This document shows positions 1 through 11,796 of a stretch of DNA of 64,000 nt, in pieces. This DNA comes from Seriola aureovittata (lineage: Eukaryota; Chordata; Actinopteri; Carangiformes; Carangidae), in assembly GCF_021018895.1 (NCBI RefSeq), contig NC_079385.1:1161303-1225302 (forward strand), in the 5' to 3' direction. The position numbers and the translations under genes were made by a program. Positions within the stretch are counted from its first letter, which is position 1. Each line of letters begins with the position of its first letter. The notes below the pieces were generated by a model. That model saw nothing but the letters and a program-made list of their open reading frames with translations. It was not told where the DNA came from and did no database searches.

Positions 1-871
1 AGAAGAGAGTGGTATAAATCTTCTCATCTAATGCTCAACAAAAAGGAAATAGGCATATCTCCAACAGGTTGATCTATTTACAAAGACATTTTTTACAATT
101 TCATATCACTTGTTAAACAAGTACTTCAATTGCTGGAGATATAAATAGTCAAACTAATGTCCATCTAACTCTTCACAGCATAGGATCATAGCTTCTACGG
201 TTATATGTGATTATTTTGAAAGGCTTCAACATAAAAAATCCCTCCTCAGAAGAGTGTCCCGTTTGGCCCAGAGACGAACAGTATCGAACCTCAGCATCCT
301 CACATCACATTTGGGCTTGAGGCTTGGACACATTCTGTCCTCTCTTCCTCTCTACACAGCAAACTGAATCTGGGATGTCATGGAAAAGTCTTTTAAATAG
401 AGAACAGAGTTTGTTGAAGGGTTAAATTTGGCCTGTGGTCTCTACATTGTGACACACAGACTGTGTGGAGGCCAGAGAAGGTAAGTAAGTGGGTTGTATA
501 TTTTACTTACAACAGTCCAATCAGTGGTGTTCACAGATGAGAGCAATCTTATTCTGCTTGTTTTTTCTGTTTTAGTTTTTTTTTCATGTGGTAGGTTCTG
601 GACCTGGGGCTGTTTCTGTGAAGCGGGGCAGTTTAAAGGAACCACTGAGTGCAGCAGGACTCGCGTTGGCGTAATGAGAGAGATGAGGTCCTTACAGTGA
701 GGCTGTGCAGGCTTAGAGGAGAACAGAGACATCAGATGGGAACCAGACACAGCTGCTGCAGCTTTAATGAGCCACAGCTCAGAACTAGCAGGTGCATCAC
801 AGGCAGGAACATGAAGGGCTACTGCAGGCTGCAACTCAAGCTGGAATCAACCCACTGTGGCCTGTCAGGCA
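1..871. other. Unassigned noncoding DNA
   Basis: Open frames here are short, overlap on both strands and have no recognisable protein features. No repeat or RNA gene was recognised. Confidence 0.5.
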
Positions 872-975
872 TGAACTATAAAGATAGATGCAGCTTCTGT
901 GATGTCACCCACAGGTTTTCTGAAGCTCAGAGTGAGCTGGCCCGCCATGGCCATCTTGGCAGAACCTGACTCAGA
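872..975 (+). repeat. Dispersed repeat copy, same family as 17005-17170
   Basis: Both copies contain an acccacaggtt segment followed by a stretch ending in catcttggcag and cctgactc, in the same order and spacing. The family is common in fish DNA to my recollection; its name is not known to me. Confidence 0.55.
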
Positions 976-1406
976 CTTAATAACTGTGGCAAGGAAAAGC
1001 TCCTGTCGAAGGCTAACACAAGGCTAATTCATTTTCTGGCTAATTAGCTGGTCAACAAGCTAAGCAAACAAGTGAGGTATGGTGAGCACAGCCACATATA
1101 TATATTAAAAATTCATACAGTTTCACTCACCTCAAAAAAAGAGGTACAGATCTACATGAACTGATGAGTATACAATAGATACTAATTACTTATACTGATT
1201 TAAAATGATTTAGGTTAGATTATTATCTAGATCTGCACCAAACTGTAGGCCAGAGATCTCAACATTATAAATGTTTCAGATTTTTTTACATCAAGATCCA
1301 AACATCTCCTGAAAAAAAATGAAGAAAATCTTGCAATGTTGAAAAAAATCCTGGATCTGCACCTTTAACTGGATCCACACCAAATTATAATCGTTCCCTC
1401 TCTGTC

Positions 1407-1449
1407 CCATTCACCATCCCATTCACCATCCCATTCACCATCCCATCAC
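1407..1449 (+). repeat. 13-bp tandem repeat, about 3.5 units
   Basis: The unit cattcaccatccc is repeated head to tail just left of the Tc1-like element. Confidence 0.85.
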
Positions 1450-1475
1450 CAGGTTTGGTGCAAATCATTTAAGTA

Positions 1476-2790
1476 CACTGGTCAAAAAAATGAAGGGAAC
1501 ACTCAAATCACACATCTTGATGAACAAATTACTCAAGTTAAAAATCTTTACTGATGTACATTGTATAATTTGTTGAGAACAAAATGATGTAACAACGGTC
1601 AATGGAAACCAAAATCATCAACCCACTGAGGGCTGGATTCACAATCACACTGAAAATCAAAGTGAAAATTTGAAATCACATGCTGATCCAACTTGTGTGA
1701 ATTTCATCACAGCAACTCATAATGTGACTCAGTAGTGTGTTGGCCTCCACCTGTATGCACTCCTGACAACGTGTGGGCATGCTCCTAATAAGTCAGCTGA
1801 TGGTGTCCCGGAAGATCTCCTCCCAGATCTGGATCAGGGCGTCAGAGAGCTCCTGGACAGTCTGTGGCAGTACCTGGCGTAGTTGGATGCACTGATACAT
1901 AACGTCCCATAGGTGCTCAACTGGTTTTAGGTCAGGGGAACATGAGGGCCAGTCATTGGTATCAATGCTTTCGTCATCCAGGAACTGCCTACACACTCTG
2001 GCCACATGAGGCCGGGCATTGTCCTGTAACAGGAGGAACCCAGAGCCCACTGCACCAGCGTCAGGTCTGATAATCGCTCTGAGGATTTCATCCCGGTACA
2101 TAACAGCAGTCAGGGTACTGTTGGCTATGACATGGAGGTCTGTGTGACCCTCCAAGGATCTGCCTCCCCAGACCATAACTGACCCAACTCCAAACCGGTC
2201 ATGATGTATGATGTTACATGCAGCATAACGTTCACCATGGAATCTCCAGACTCTTTCACGTCCGTCACTCAGTGTAAACCTGCTCTCGTCTGTGAGACGG
2301 GTGAACGGGGCGCCAATGGCGCACCTGCCAGTTCTGGTGTTCACTGGCGAATGCCAATTGAGCTGTGCGGTGCTGGGCTGTGAGCACAGGTCCCACTAGA
2401 GGACGTGGGGCCCTCATGCCACCCTCATGGAGTCTGTTTCTGACAGTTTGGTCAGAAACATGCACACCAGTAGCCTGCTGGAGGTCATGTTGTAGGGTCT
2501 GACAGTGCTTCTCCTGTTCCTCCTCGCACAAAGGAGCAGGTACCAGTCCTGCCGCCGGGTTGATGCCCTTTTATGATCCTGTCCAGCTCTCTTCGTGTAA
2601 CGGCCGGTCTCCTGGTATCTCCTCCATGCTCTTGAGACTGTGCTGGGAGATGCAGCAAACCTTCTTGCGACCGCACACATGGATGTGCCATCGTGGCCAA
2701 AGCAGGTGAAATTGATTCACAATCACTTGTGCTTCCTAAAAGGTGTTATACTGTGATAATTAAGTGTTCCCTTAATTTTTTTAAGCAGTG
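1476..2790 (-). mobile_element. Tc1/mariner-like DNA transposon, decayed
   Basis: The element is bounded by inverted repeats that start CACTG and agree at 25 of the first 28 positions (CACTGGTCAAAAAAATGAAG at the left; complement of ttaatttttttaagcagtg at the right). Each end is flanked by TA (1474-1475 and 2791-2792), the target-site duplication of Tc1/mariner elements. At 1315 bp it is shorter than the usual 1.5-1.7 kb; the space between the right repeat and the transposase is only about 100 bp, so the 5' leader and first codons appear deleted. The transposase on the minus strand is broken, so the copy cannot move on its own. Confidence 0.93.
1793..2700 (-). pseudogene. Tc1-like transposase pseudogene (DD34E catalytic domain intact, frame broken)
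   Basis: Tc1-family transposases cut and paste their element using an N-terminal helix-turn-helix DNA-binding half and a DDE catalytic half. The N-terminal part, including [20 protein letters not shown], is at about 2680-2530 in one frame. The middle (DQTVRNRLHEGGMRAPRP) is at about 2530-2330 in a second frame. The rest, 2344-1793, returns to the first frame. Two opposing frameshifts therefore interrupt it. The catalytic domain still shows TDESRF, LLLQDNARPH and SPDLKPVEHLWD; aspartates 19 and 108 and glutamate 143 of the last open frame have the DD34E spacing. The C-terminus ends early at DTIS, short of the family's usual tail. Start residues before [10 protein letters not shown] appear lost. 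Confidence 0.92.
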
Positions 2791-3864
2791 TACAAACAGA
2801 GGTAATAATACTGATAGAGTTTTATTTGTGATCATATTTAAATGCAGCTTCAAAAGGAGTGAAGTAAGTTTGATGCATTTTAGACACTGAAAAACATCTT
2901 AATTTGAGGATTTTAATGGTGACAAAAGGGCATTGTTAAACTATAGAATGGCACCTCTTAAGATAATAAGATTATTGCTCATATACGTATTCATATACAA
3001 TTAGCGAGCACATTAATGAGTCTCTGCTTCATATTGACATTACTGTATCACATCATTTCTGCAGATTTGGCATTTGAAGATGATGAACTGTGGCCATGAA
3101 GGGATGAACATGGTCAGCAGCAATACTCAGATAGACTGTTTTCTTTTGATAGCATTCTCATGGTATAAAGCTACAGGAAGTAGAATGAGTAAATTAATGA
3201 ATTTGGAAAATTCCCCTGGTACTTTAAGTTAATTTCAATCAGAAAAAAAGTGTGCAGATGCTTCAGTTAAATTAATGCACCCTATCAATTTATAAGGGTT
3301 AAACCCTACAAGGGGCAGCCAGCACTAAACTACACCTAAAGCTTAATTTCTTCTATCACAGTTACAGTATGTGTACCAATAATCACAATAAAACGTATCA
3401 TAACCTCTTATCATTATCTTATATGGAAGCTGCTGGAGTTTCCAGTCAGAGGTCATGTGCGTCTGATATGCACTGTGTGAAATATTTGACGCCCACACAT
3501 GGAATAAGCAGCGAGAGGCACAGTGAGTTTCAGTGTTATTTTATTGTGAAAACGTCAGACAAGATGAACGGTGGGTCGCGCTGCTGCAGGATCGACACCA
3601 CTCTCTCATACTCAGTGCACAGCACACACTCAATTATTCATGATTTCTGTGAGCACGCCTGAAAATGAACCGAGCAATGAACGAGTACAACAGGGACAGC
3701 GAGAAGCTGTCCCAGGAGGAAATGAGAGATATGGTGAGTTTATAGGTGTGTTGCCATGGTGATAGCGAAGAAGGAGTGTGGGTAGTTTTCTGAGAATAAA
3801 TAAATAAATAAATGGCGCTTATTTGAATGAGAGTCCATCCTTCCCACTAAGGCAGAGCGTGTGC

Positions 3865-3865
<1 letters not shown>

Positions 3866-3898
<33 letters not shown>
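3866..3898 (+). repeat. (CA)n microsatellite, 33 bp
   Basis: Uninterrupted CA dinucleotides. Confidence 0.98.
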
Positions 3899-3900
<2 letters not shown>

Positions 3901-4055
3901 TACATGCACACACGTCACCTACACACACTCATGCAGCCATTATCCAGCTGCTCCAATAGTAGTTACAGCACATGAGGCACTCCAACACACACGATGGCGA
4001 AGAATGCTGATGGTATAAATTCAGTAACGGACTCTAGGACTCGTTCCTCATGAGG

Positions 4056-4056
<1 letters not shown>

Positions 4057-4104
<48 letters not shown>
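4057..4104 (+). repeat. (CA)n microsatellite, 48 bp
   Basis: Uninterrupted CA dinucleotides. Confidence 0.98.
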
Positions 4105-4105
<1 letters not shown>

Positions 4106-4446
4106 CACTGCAAAGGTTACCGCACAGCACATACACCATCTGGAAACACCTGAAGCTGCCGGAAACACAGGAGGTGTGTGACCTCTGCTCAGAGAAGGAG
4201 GACATACAAGATGAAAGGTGGCAGGGTCACTGAGGCCACACGGATGACAAATCCTATTAACATGTAATAACCTGTTCATTTGTAAACATATGATGAGCCT
4301 TCCACCCTCACTGATTTATCAAAGAGCATCACTTACAGGTGTTCTACTGGGCATGTGCAGGACTCAACAGCTGCTCTTTAGACAACAAAGAACTTCTCAA
4401 TAATGACATAAAGCTTGTTAGAAATCACAGAAAGCAACTCGTTTAA

Positions 4447-4789
4447 TATGGGGCTAGAACAGTGACAGTTACATTTTGACATTAAAAACAAAACCTGAGC
4501 TGAAAAAGGAATTGGCATTGATTGGAAAAAGTTGTATTGGCACTGACATAAATACTGGCACTGAAAAAGGTGCCTAACCCTAACCCCACTGAAAAATAAA
4601 ACACTGGCACAAAAAACAAACTACAATCTTACAATTTAATGTTATTTAATTTTGAGATTTTTTTGTATTATGGTTTTTTTTTCATGTCTGTCTGTCTGTC
4701 ATTGTTTCCTTTTTCAGTTCATGTTTTGTTTTCAATGCCAAATTTTATTTTCAATGTCAAAATGTTACTGTCACTGTTCTAGCCCCATA
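4447..4789. mobile_element. Foldback/MITE-like element with long inverted ends
   Basis: The ends are TATGGGGCTAGAACAGTGAC (4447) and its reverse complement ending at 4789. The first 37 bp of the two arms differ at one position, and looser inverted similarity continues inward (ctgaaaaagga / tcctttttcag). There is no coding capacity. The near-perfect arms point to a nonautonomous DNA transposon; the superfamily is not clear to me. Confidence 0.8.
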
Positions 4790-6112
4790 GTTTAAAGGAC
4801 AATTCTTGGGGCCAAGGTTTGTAGTTTTGGTCATAATTGATATTAGTAAAACACTGTTGTACTTGAGAAGTCAATAATCAGGGAAAGACGCAACAATACG
4901 ACAATAAAATACAAGGGAAACATGAAACAGACACGAGGTCAACAAGCCAACAGGTTAGATTATCAGTGTGTGTGTGGTACATTTGGAACTCAGTCTGTAA
5001 ATTGTGATGGATGTTTACAAAAAACAGCTTGAGGAAATAGTTGTAAACATTCATCAGAGTTTACAGATAATGCTCATTCATCCAGCCTGTCATTGGGGAC
5101 AAGCTAAGGGACAGGCGCCTAAACGAGCTCCTCTAATTGGCTAAAAGTCTCTGAACAGTGGCCACACCTGGCTCCACAGATACACTAACAGATCCACTCC
5201 ACAGAAACACAACCACCACTAACCACAAGTGAGAGTGTGCAGAACTTGTCATTTGCAGCTTGAAGCAGTTGTAGTTGTTGACTTATGTTTGCTACAAAAA
5301 TATCCAAGAAAAAGATGTATTTGTGAGAAAATATTCTACAGGTATGCAACTCTCATTGCATGAATTCACATACTGATTTGCAGATATGCATATTTTGTCC
5401 ATGACTTCCCATCATGTGATACGGGTGTATGAATGTGTTTTGCGCCACATTCACTGGAGCAACTGTAGCAAAGAATCAGCTCATGACTTTTGTGATTTGT
5501 GATTCATTAAAACAGGATCTGTGCACCTGCAATGAACAATTTGAGAAGGTGTAACTGTTGTGTCATGTTCGCATGTCTCTCTCTGTGACTTCAAATTTTA
5601 TGTGAGACTTTATCATACAACTAATAATTCCACTGTCAGAGGTGCTCATTTGTTTTGCACCTGTGGATCAGCGGGAAGATCGATCAACTGACAACAACCT
5701 GTACAGTTGTGTCTATTTTTGTAGCTAGGTAGAAAGATGACATCGTTATCCCACAGACAGAGCCCTGATTGGTCGGCTGGTTCTCCAGCTGGCTGAAGCA
5801 GACGTCAGTGGACACATTCGAATTGCTGACTGTATCAGAGATGTGGGCACTGATTCAGAGTTTTAGAACTAACTTTGGTCTGCTTTGCTTGCCGTACAGG
5901 ATGGGATTGTTACTAACATTTCAGGTGCACACACTTTTGGTTTATCCTCCTAATAAAGTGGACTGTTGGCTTGATTAACGTCTCCTGCTCCATCATTCGC
6001 TCCTGTATTCCCAGATTTGAACTGACCTGTTGTAATATACCAGAATTATCCTTCAAGCAAAGACACTGCTGTTTCTTTGTTTTTTTGTTGTTTATAGAAC
6101 AAGTGACAAGTC

Positions 6113-6166
6113 TGTGTGTGTGTGTGTGTGTGTGTATGTGTGTGTGTGTGTGTGTTTGTGTATGTG
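6113..6166 (+). repeat. (TG)n microsatellite, interrupted
   Basis: TG repeats with a few TA and TT interruptions. Confidence 0.95.
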
Positions 6167-6242
6167 GGTGATAGTCTTATTGAGGAAAGTTCTGTGTTGC
6201 TGTAAATGAAAGGCACATAGAAAGAAAAGTGCCATACATACC

Positions 6243-6302
6243 GTGTGTGTGTGTGTGTGTGTCTGTGTGTGTGTGTGTGTTGTGTGTATGTGTGTGTGTG
6301 TG
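6243..6302 (+). repeat. (GT)n microsatellite, interrupted
   Basis: GT repeats with single-base interruptions, 77 bp after a similar tract. Confidence 0.95.
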
Positions 6303-8259
6303 CGCACTGAGTGTGTATGTGAGGCAACCAGAGTAATTAATCAATATAACATCCAAAGATGACAGCTCAAAAAACAGCAGCAGAATGTAGAACATCATGT
6401 CAACACTGTACAGAAACATCCTGCTTTGGGACTGTACAACAGGCAGAGGAGAGAAGCTGTTTAGATGTTCTGGCTTTGTCCCTCTGTACTGTGGATGTCA
6501 AGTGTCATAGTATTTCTGGAGTTTATTGTGGTTTTGGTGCCAAAAAGTCTCCAAAATAAAACCAGAAAAACTAGATTTTCTTTCTTGCTGAGAGCCAGAC
6601 GAAAAGATCGACAACATGTTCATATTTGTATGATGAATATGAAGCTAGCAGTCAGTTAGCTTAGCTTAAGCAGCTTGATATTTATCAGACAGATACTTTA
6701 TTAGAGTCACATCTGTCAATCTTCTCATCCAACCTTCAGCCGAAAAGCAAATGCACATATATCCCAAAAGTTTCCCTTTAATTGTAATGAGATCTACCTG
6801 CTATGGCACTATACATCACTGTATATAAAGATATGTAAATCTATGCATAAATAACAGAATGAAGAAATAAGCAGAAGTCACACCATCCAGTGCTCCTTGA
6901 GAAAAAGCTTCCCTGGATATGTTTAGATAATTTCCTGTTTTCCTTTCTGAAAAACAGTAAATATGTAATTCAGTCTAATAATAGACGTCGTTGAACAAAC
7001 AGCAGAAATAAACCCGTCAGTTTGACATGGATATGAACACTCCTACAGTATCAGACAGCCAGGCAGTGAGCAGGATTTATGCAGAAGGTGGAGTTGCTGG
7101 ATCTGCGGTCACAGAAAGTCAGCTGGGGCCTCACGGTGCTCGCTTCAGTCCCTGAGGGGATTTGAGACCAGCTCTGTTTGTTTAAGCTGGCTGCTCTTTT
7201 CCTGCAGGGACGGTAGGGATCATTGACTTGCCTCTGTTTTCTTTTTTCTTTTATACAGGAGGCCACTTTAGGAGTGAGGTTAGAGAGCAGAAAATAGTGG
7301 CCTCTATAATGACTTGTTTGCAGCCTCAGAGGTCCTCTGTGTATCGTTAGTCTTTCAGTCTGGGGCTAAATGAGCAGTTTAAACTGAGGCTCAGTCAGTG
7401 TGTTAAAGTGGAGAGGTTCTACCCACCCGAGCCTTGGCCTGCAACTGCTGAGTAAGATGCTGTGTGGCATTAACAGCAGCAGGAGTGCTAATGTGAGGAG
7501 TCTGTGTTGAGAATACAGCAATTGTTTCTACAGGGGTGGAGGGGGGTGAGGGCCAAGGATCTTTCTCCTGTATTACACCCAGATGTCTGTGTGAGGGCAA
7601 AAACAGAACAACACGGCTGTTCTGTCATTACAACCCACAGACAGGTACATGTACATTCATGTACAGTAATAATACATGAAAAGCTACAGGGGGAGGTCTG
7701 CAGCATCCACCAGAATGTGTCTCTTTATAATAACTAAGCTTCATTTTAAAAACCACGAGGCAAAATTCTATAGGGAATCAGTCCTGGAGTTGCAGTTTAG
7801 CTGTCAAATAAACAAGTGCATTTACCTCACTGTCAATCTGGGAGTAAAATATCAAGGTAAACTGTCTACTTAAAACTCCAGTTATTAAGTATTGCACTTC
7901 CTAAAGGTTGAAGCATCACTAGAGACAGATTAAAAAGAGAATGATCAGAATCGAAACAGCAGAGTCTGTTATATCCTGACTTTTAGAATGTAGAAGTCAA
8001 GATCTACATACACTGAATTCTTCATGAGCTCCTGGCTGCCTGGTGAACAGGTCCTTCACCCGCAGTTTCTTGTACCCAGGCTTCCTGATAAAAACTCATA
8101 AAGCTGTTGGGAAGCTCTCTCCAGAGCCACAGACGATGTGACACTGCTCCTTTTATAGGCTGAGGAGTAATAACTACCAGCTCCTTAAAGTACAGCAGCT
8201 CAAACCTGAACCAGGAGACAGCTTTATTATAACAGACAGTTTGTGCTGTAATAACCTTT

Positions 8260-8637
8260 AAAGTGATATTTCAGGTTATTAGACGTGGGCTTGTGTGAGG
8301 TTCTGATGGATAGTCAGTGTTTTACCTGCAGTAGATTCAGATGAGATCAGAAGCTGAGTGATGAGATGAGTACGATTGAACTACCGTATTCCAACGTACA
8401 AGAGCAACTACTTTTAGCTCTGTCTGACTACTGGAGTAATACAGTGTGCACCATAGGCTGATGCATAGGAATACCTAAAACATGTTTCTCTGCTGACCCC
8501 GCCCACAGCAGCTCATCACTCAGCTTCTGTACCTCTGCTCCTGCTGCTTCTCTGATCTGAATCTACTGTAGGTAACACACTGACAATAGATCAGTACCTC
8601 ACACAACCCCACGTCTAATAACCTTTAATTATCACTT
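8260..8637. mobile_element. Long-armed foldback element (378 bp)
   Basis: The left arm (8260-8365) and right arm (8512-8637) are reverse complements with a few indels. Shared blocks include ggttattagacgtggg, ttgtgtgaggt, cagtagattcagat and gctgagtgatgag. The middle of about 146 bp is unique. This is the structure of a foldback or MITE-type nonautonomous DNA transposon with arms over 100 bp; no transposase is present. Confidence 0.85.
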
Positions 8638-9505
8638 CAGTAGTAACAGATTAAATCTTGTTTAAAGCTGTCTATAGCAACATGGCTGGATTAACCTTCT
8701 AGGAGGCCCTGGGCCAGAAATGAGCTAATCCAGTATATTAAATAGTCCTGGAGCTGCTGTGTGGTAATTTAAATTAACACAAATGAATCATTTATATGCA
8801 CCCTATGAGCACAGAGATAAAACAATGAAGGTCTTTAAAATATTACTTACTCTCAAATAAAGTTACAGTTAATCAAATTACCACAAACCTATTGCGAAAT
8901 AAGGAACCTGGGGCTTTAAGGGGCTCCTGGGGGTCTAGGGCTCCAAGGCAGTTCCCTGCTTTAGCATTTAGCATTTAGCATTGTTATCAATGTCATCATT
9001 ACCAGCAAGAATGATGTATAGAACTATTATTAATAAAACCCCTTAAATGTCTTTTAATTAGGGGCAGTTTAACTTAGTCTAAAGGACAGAGAGAGAGGTA
9101 CAGTCTGATCAAAGCAAAAAACATTATTTCTGGTTCCGTCAAGTGCAACAAAGAGATGCAGCATTTCCAAAAGTGTTGCTTATTACTTTGAATTTGAAGT
9201 GAAAAAAAACCAAAATGACTGTCTCGCTCTCTCTCTTGCTCTCTCTCTCTCTACAGTGTGAGGGAGACAGGTCAGATGTTCTCTCGCCCCCTCCTCTTCT
9301 TCTCTCCCTCCTCTATAATGCTTACTCAACAGCCTGTAATCCAATTAACAGCATGATGGAGTGTGCAGTTATTAACCTTGACATTGCTTAGTATTGCTAA
9401 CATTAATCACATTACAGTATGAGATATAGTCTCTGATTCTGTGATGTGGGCAGTAGATTATTGATATGTACACTGAGAGCAGCAGCTTGTTCTCATGGTG
9501 TGGCT

Positions 9506-9553
9506 GGGGATGGGATGTGGGGGTGGGGGGGGTGGGGGGGGTGGGGGTGGGGT
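9506..9553 (+). repeat. G-rich tract with quadruplex potential
   Basis: Runs of 4 to 7 G separated by single T bases. Confidence 0.9.
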
Positions 9554-10911
9554 CGTCCTATGAGTTTGCTTAACTGCAACGATGCACACTGAGCACTGAG
9601 TATGGATCTCTGAGGCTCTCATGGCCATTTTGGCACCAAATGTTTGACAACAGGAAATAGAAAATCACCCACAAATCTCTGATGAACTCAGACACAGAAG
9701 GACAAAGCCGTGGGCTGAAATGTACAATAAACCCTTCAGAAATGAAAGTGCTGTGATGCACTAATAATGTAGTGGCATCTGAGGCAAGTTGTGAAGAGAG
9801 AACTCAGCATGACAAAACTCTTAACAACAGTTCAACTTTCAAAAATCTTTTAAATTGTTCATCAGCCCAGGAAAACAAAATATTAAATTGTTCTCTTAGT
9901 TTAATGAACAAAGCAAATTAAATAATCTTTTGTAATTGCTGCTCGCAGCAACGCTTCAGTAGAAACTAAATTAAGCATGTACACAAAAGGATAATCTTAA
10001 TTTACTGAAAGACAGACATGTTTGGTCATTGGAACAGAGGCTTTGTGGGTGTGGCCCTTGACGTGATGGCCCTGGGCGGGACGCGGCAACGCGGGGATTA
10101 TTTCATCCAGTGCCTTTAAGCCTTTCACAACCGCTCAAGCTGTCTCTTTTCTTTCAACTCAGTGGCAGACTCACAGCTGGTGCGCCCCAATCAGCGCATC
10201 CTGTACCTTCCACACTGCATCCAAAAGTGTCAAGGATCGTTTACAGGCAATGATTTATTAAACGCTTCTATACTTCACTTTTGCGGCAGGCGTCTCCAGT
10301 TTCACAAGGTCCTCGGTGTGTAACATGAGAGGTCCCCCCTGCCCACATTATAATGACAGAGACCAGGGACAGTTTGGCTGTAGTAGTACTAGTCATAAAG
10401 GTCTTGAGAGTGAAGTCAGTAGCTGTCCGTTATAGGGTGTCCTTGAGGCGTTGATGAGCCAGTTGCCCTCTGAAATGTATGAATCTAATGAGGGCAAGGG
10501 TGATGGGTGCTAACACACCATGCTGGCAGCACAGCAGAGGACATGAATCGTCTTTTACAATTTGACGGAGTATCTCTATTGATCAGGGGGAGGGAAAGAT
10601 AAGCTTAGCTCGCGCGATGCATCAGGGTCAGGGCGCGTGCGAGGTCGCTGTTTACTTTGCAGAATCTGAAGCAGCCTAATTTGTCAGCAGTTTGTTTAAT
10701 TGTGTAGGGAACATCATCAGGAAAGTTCCCCTTTTAAAACATCTTGAAGACCTGCTTCACCCTCATGTTAGTCTTTGCATGCGTTTGGTCCATTCAGCCC
10801 ATATTCTCATCCAGTCAGTGCTCTCTGGATCATCCAGAGTTGACTGGACATCCTCCTACTTATGCCCAGACAAGCACGCATTATTTTTCTTTCTTTCAGC
10901 ATCTGTTTATG

Positions 10912-10917
10912 TTTATT
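10912..10917 (-). promoter_or_regulatory. Candidate polyadenylation signal (AATAAA) downstream of chst11
   Basis: AATAAA on the minus strand lies 136 bases past the chst11 stop and is the first such hexamer met. Another is at 10254-10259. Mammalian CHST11 has a 3' UTR of several kilobases, so the real end may be much further left; transcript data would decide. Confidence 0.2.
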
Positions 10918-11052
10918 CCAAACCCCACACCTGTAAGGTATGATGACAGTTTTTTAAATCAAGTTTGCTTCCAAAAAATTTTGCCCTTTACTGATTTTGT
11001 TGCCTCTTCTTAAACAAGGCAGCCATTCTCAGAGTCCCAGCTCTGTCCTCCA

Positions 11053-11677
11053 TTAGTCCAGCCGGAGGTAGCTGGGTGTGGAGTAGTTGAACATGAGGAA
11101 GTCCAACTTGTAAAGCTGGTAGAGTTGGATCTGCTGTTGGGTGCTGATATTGCTGAAGAACTGGGCCGTCATGGTATCTGTGGTACGAGTGGACTTGGCA
11201 TAGCTCGGGAAGCGCAGGGAGTTGCCGACACCCACCAGCCGTAACACATAGTTTGCATCCTCCTCCAGTGTCTCATACTTGCCCACCAGGTCATAGTGGA
11301 TGTGACATGGGTGGCAAAGCTGGTAGACGGTCTGCCAGTGCTCGTTGAGCGGGCCATCGCGCTGCGTGGCCGGGTCCACCAGGTACTCAGTGAATTCCTT
11401 GAATTTGACATCAGCACCATTGACAAGGGCGTCCTGTGTGGCATTCTTGCGGTAGCGCCGGACTATACGGGTGCCAAAGCGCTTGTGGAAGGATGAGTTG
11501 TACTTGAGAGTGAACTTGTTGCGGTATGCAGAGACGAGCCTCTCGAAGGGCTCACGGACAAAGAGGAACTTGAAGTAGTTCTTGAGGCGGTGGTTGATTT
11601 CAGCAATGCTGTACTGGTTCAGGGTCTTCAGGTTGGATGGAACATGGGCTTCATTGGAAGGGATTTCCATTGGGTCA
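11053..11677 (-). CDS. chst11: chst11 last coding exon (residues 145-352), catalytic domain with 3'-PAPS site and stop
   Basis: The exon starts after an acceptor reading ccatag at 11683-11678, completes the serine codon split by the intron, and ends with TAA at 11055-11053. It encodes 207 full residues ending in SYLRLD. The stretch [19 protein letters not shown] (residues 182-200) is the 3'-phosphosulfate binding region of this sulfotransferase family; the arginine of VREPF and the serine of LVSAY are the family's PAPS 3'-phosphate contacts. [19 protein letters not shown] and YAKSTRTTD are also near-identical to human CHST11. Four N-glycosylation sequons are visible (NSS, NAT, NIS and NYS), fitting a lumenal Golgi domain. 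The frame is open throughout with no stop or shift, so the gene looks functional. It is separated from the previous exon by only 119 bp. Confidence 0.95.
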
Positions 11678-11796
11678 CTATGGAGAAGCACAAGGAGAAG
11701 AAATATGTACTCGTGTCTTTGTATTAAGCAAAGGGAAATGAATGATCCCGAGTACTCTCTAAGTTCATTTGACAGTCTGACAGGTGCTACACTCAC
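11678..11796 (-). other. 119-bp intron inside the chst11 catalytic region
   Basis: The intron runs GTGAGT to TAG on the minus strand with a pyrimidine-rich stretch just before the acceptor. It splits the serine codon of GRGKY-S-DPMEIP after its second base. Translation of the intron in the upstream frame meets a stop at its third base. As I recall, the mammalian CHST11 coding sequence from LELS to the stop is a single exon, which would make this an extra intron in the fish gene; that comparison is from memory. Confidence 0.88.

Larger units (their letters stand above)
2793..4446. other. Noncoding DNA with two CA microsatellites
   Basis: Apart from the (CA)n tracts at 3866-3898 and 4057-4104 I recognise nothing here. 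Confidence 0.5.
4790..8259. other. Noncoding DNA, two TG microsatellites, otherwise unassigned
   Basis: Interrupted (TG)n tracts at 6113-6166 and 6243-6302 explain the open frames found there. No exon, RNA gene or transposon end is recognised in the rest. Confidence 0.5.
8638..11052. other. Likely chst11 3' UTR and downstream DNA
   Basis: No coding region is recognised. A CT-rich tract lies at 9222-9255 and a G-rich tract at 9506-9553. The stretch about 10030-10650 is less AT-rich and less repetitive than its surroundings and may contain conserved UTR sequence, but nothing in it is recognised. Confidence 0.4.

Noticed and set aside
1..11052. Neighbouring gene expected beyond the chst11 3' end (SLC41A2 in human)
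   Set aside because: No exon resembling a divalent cation transporter was recognised on either strand; it may lie outside the window or synteny may differ.
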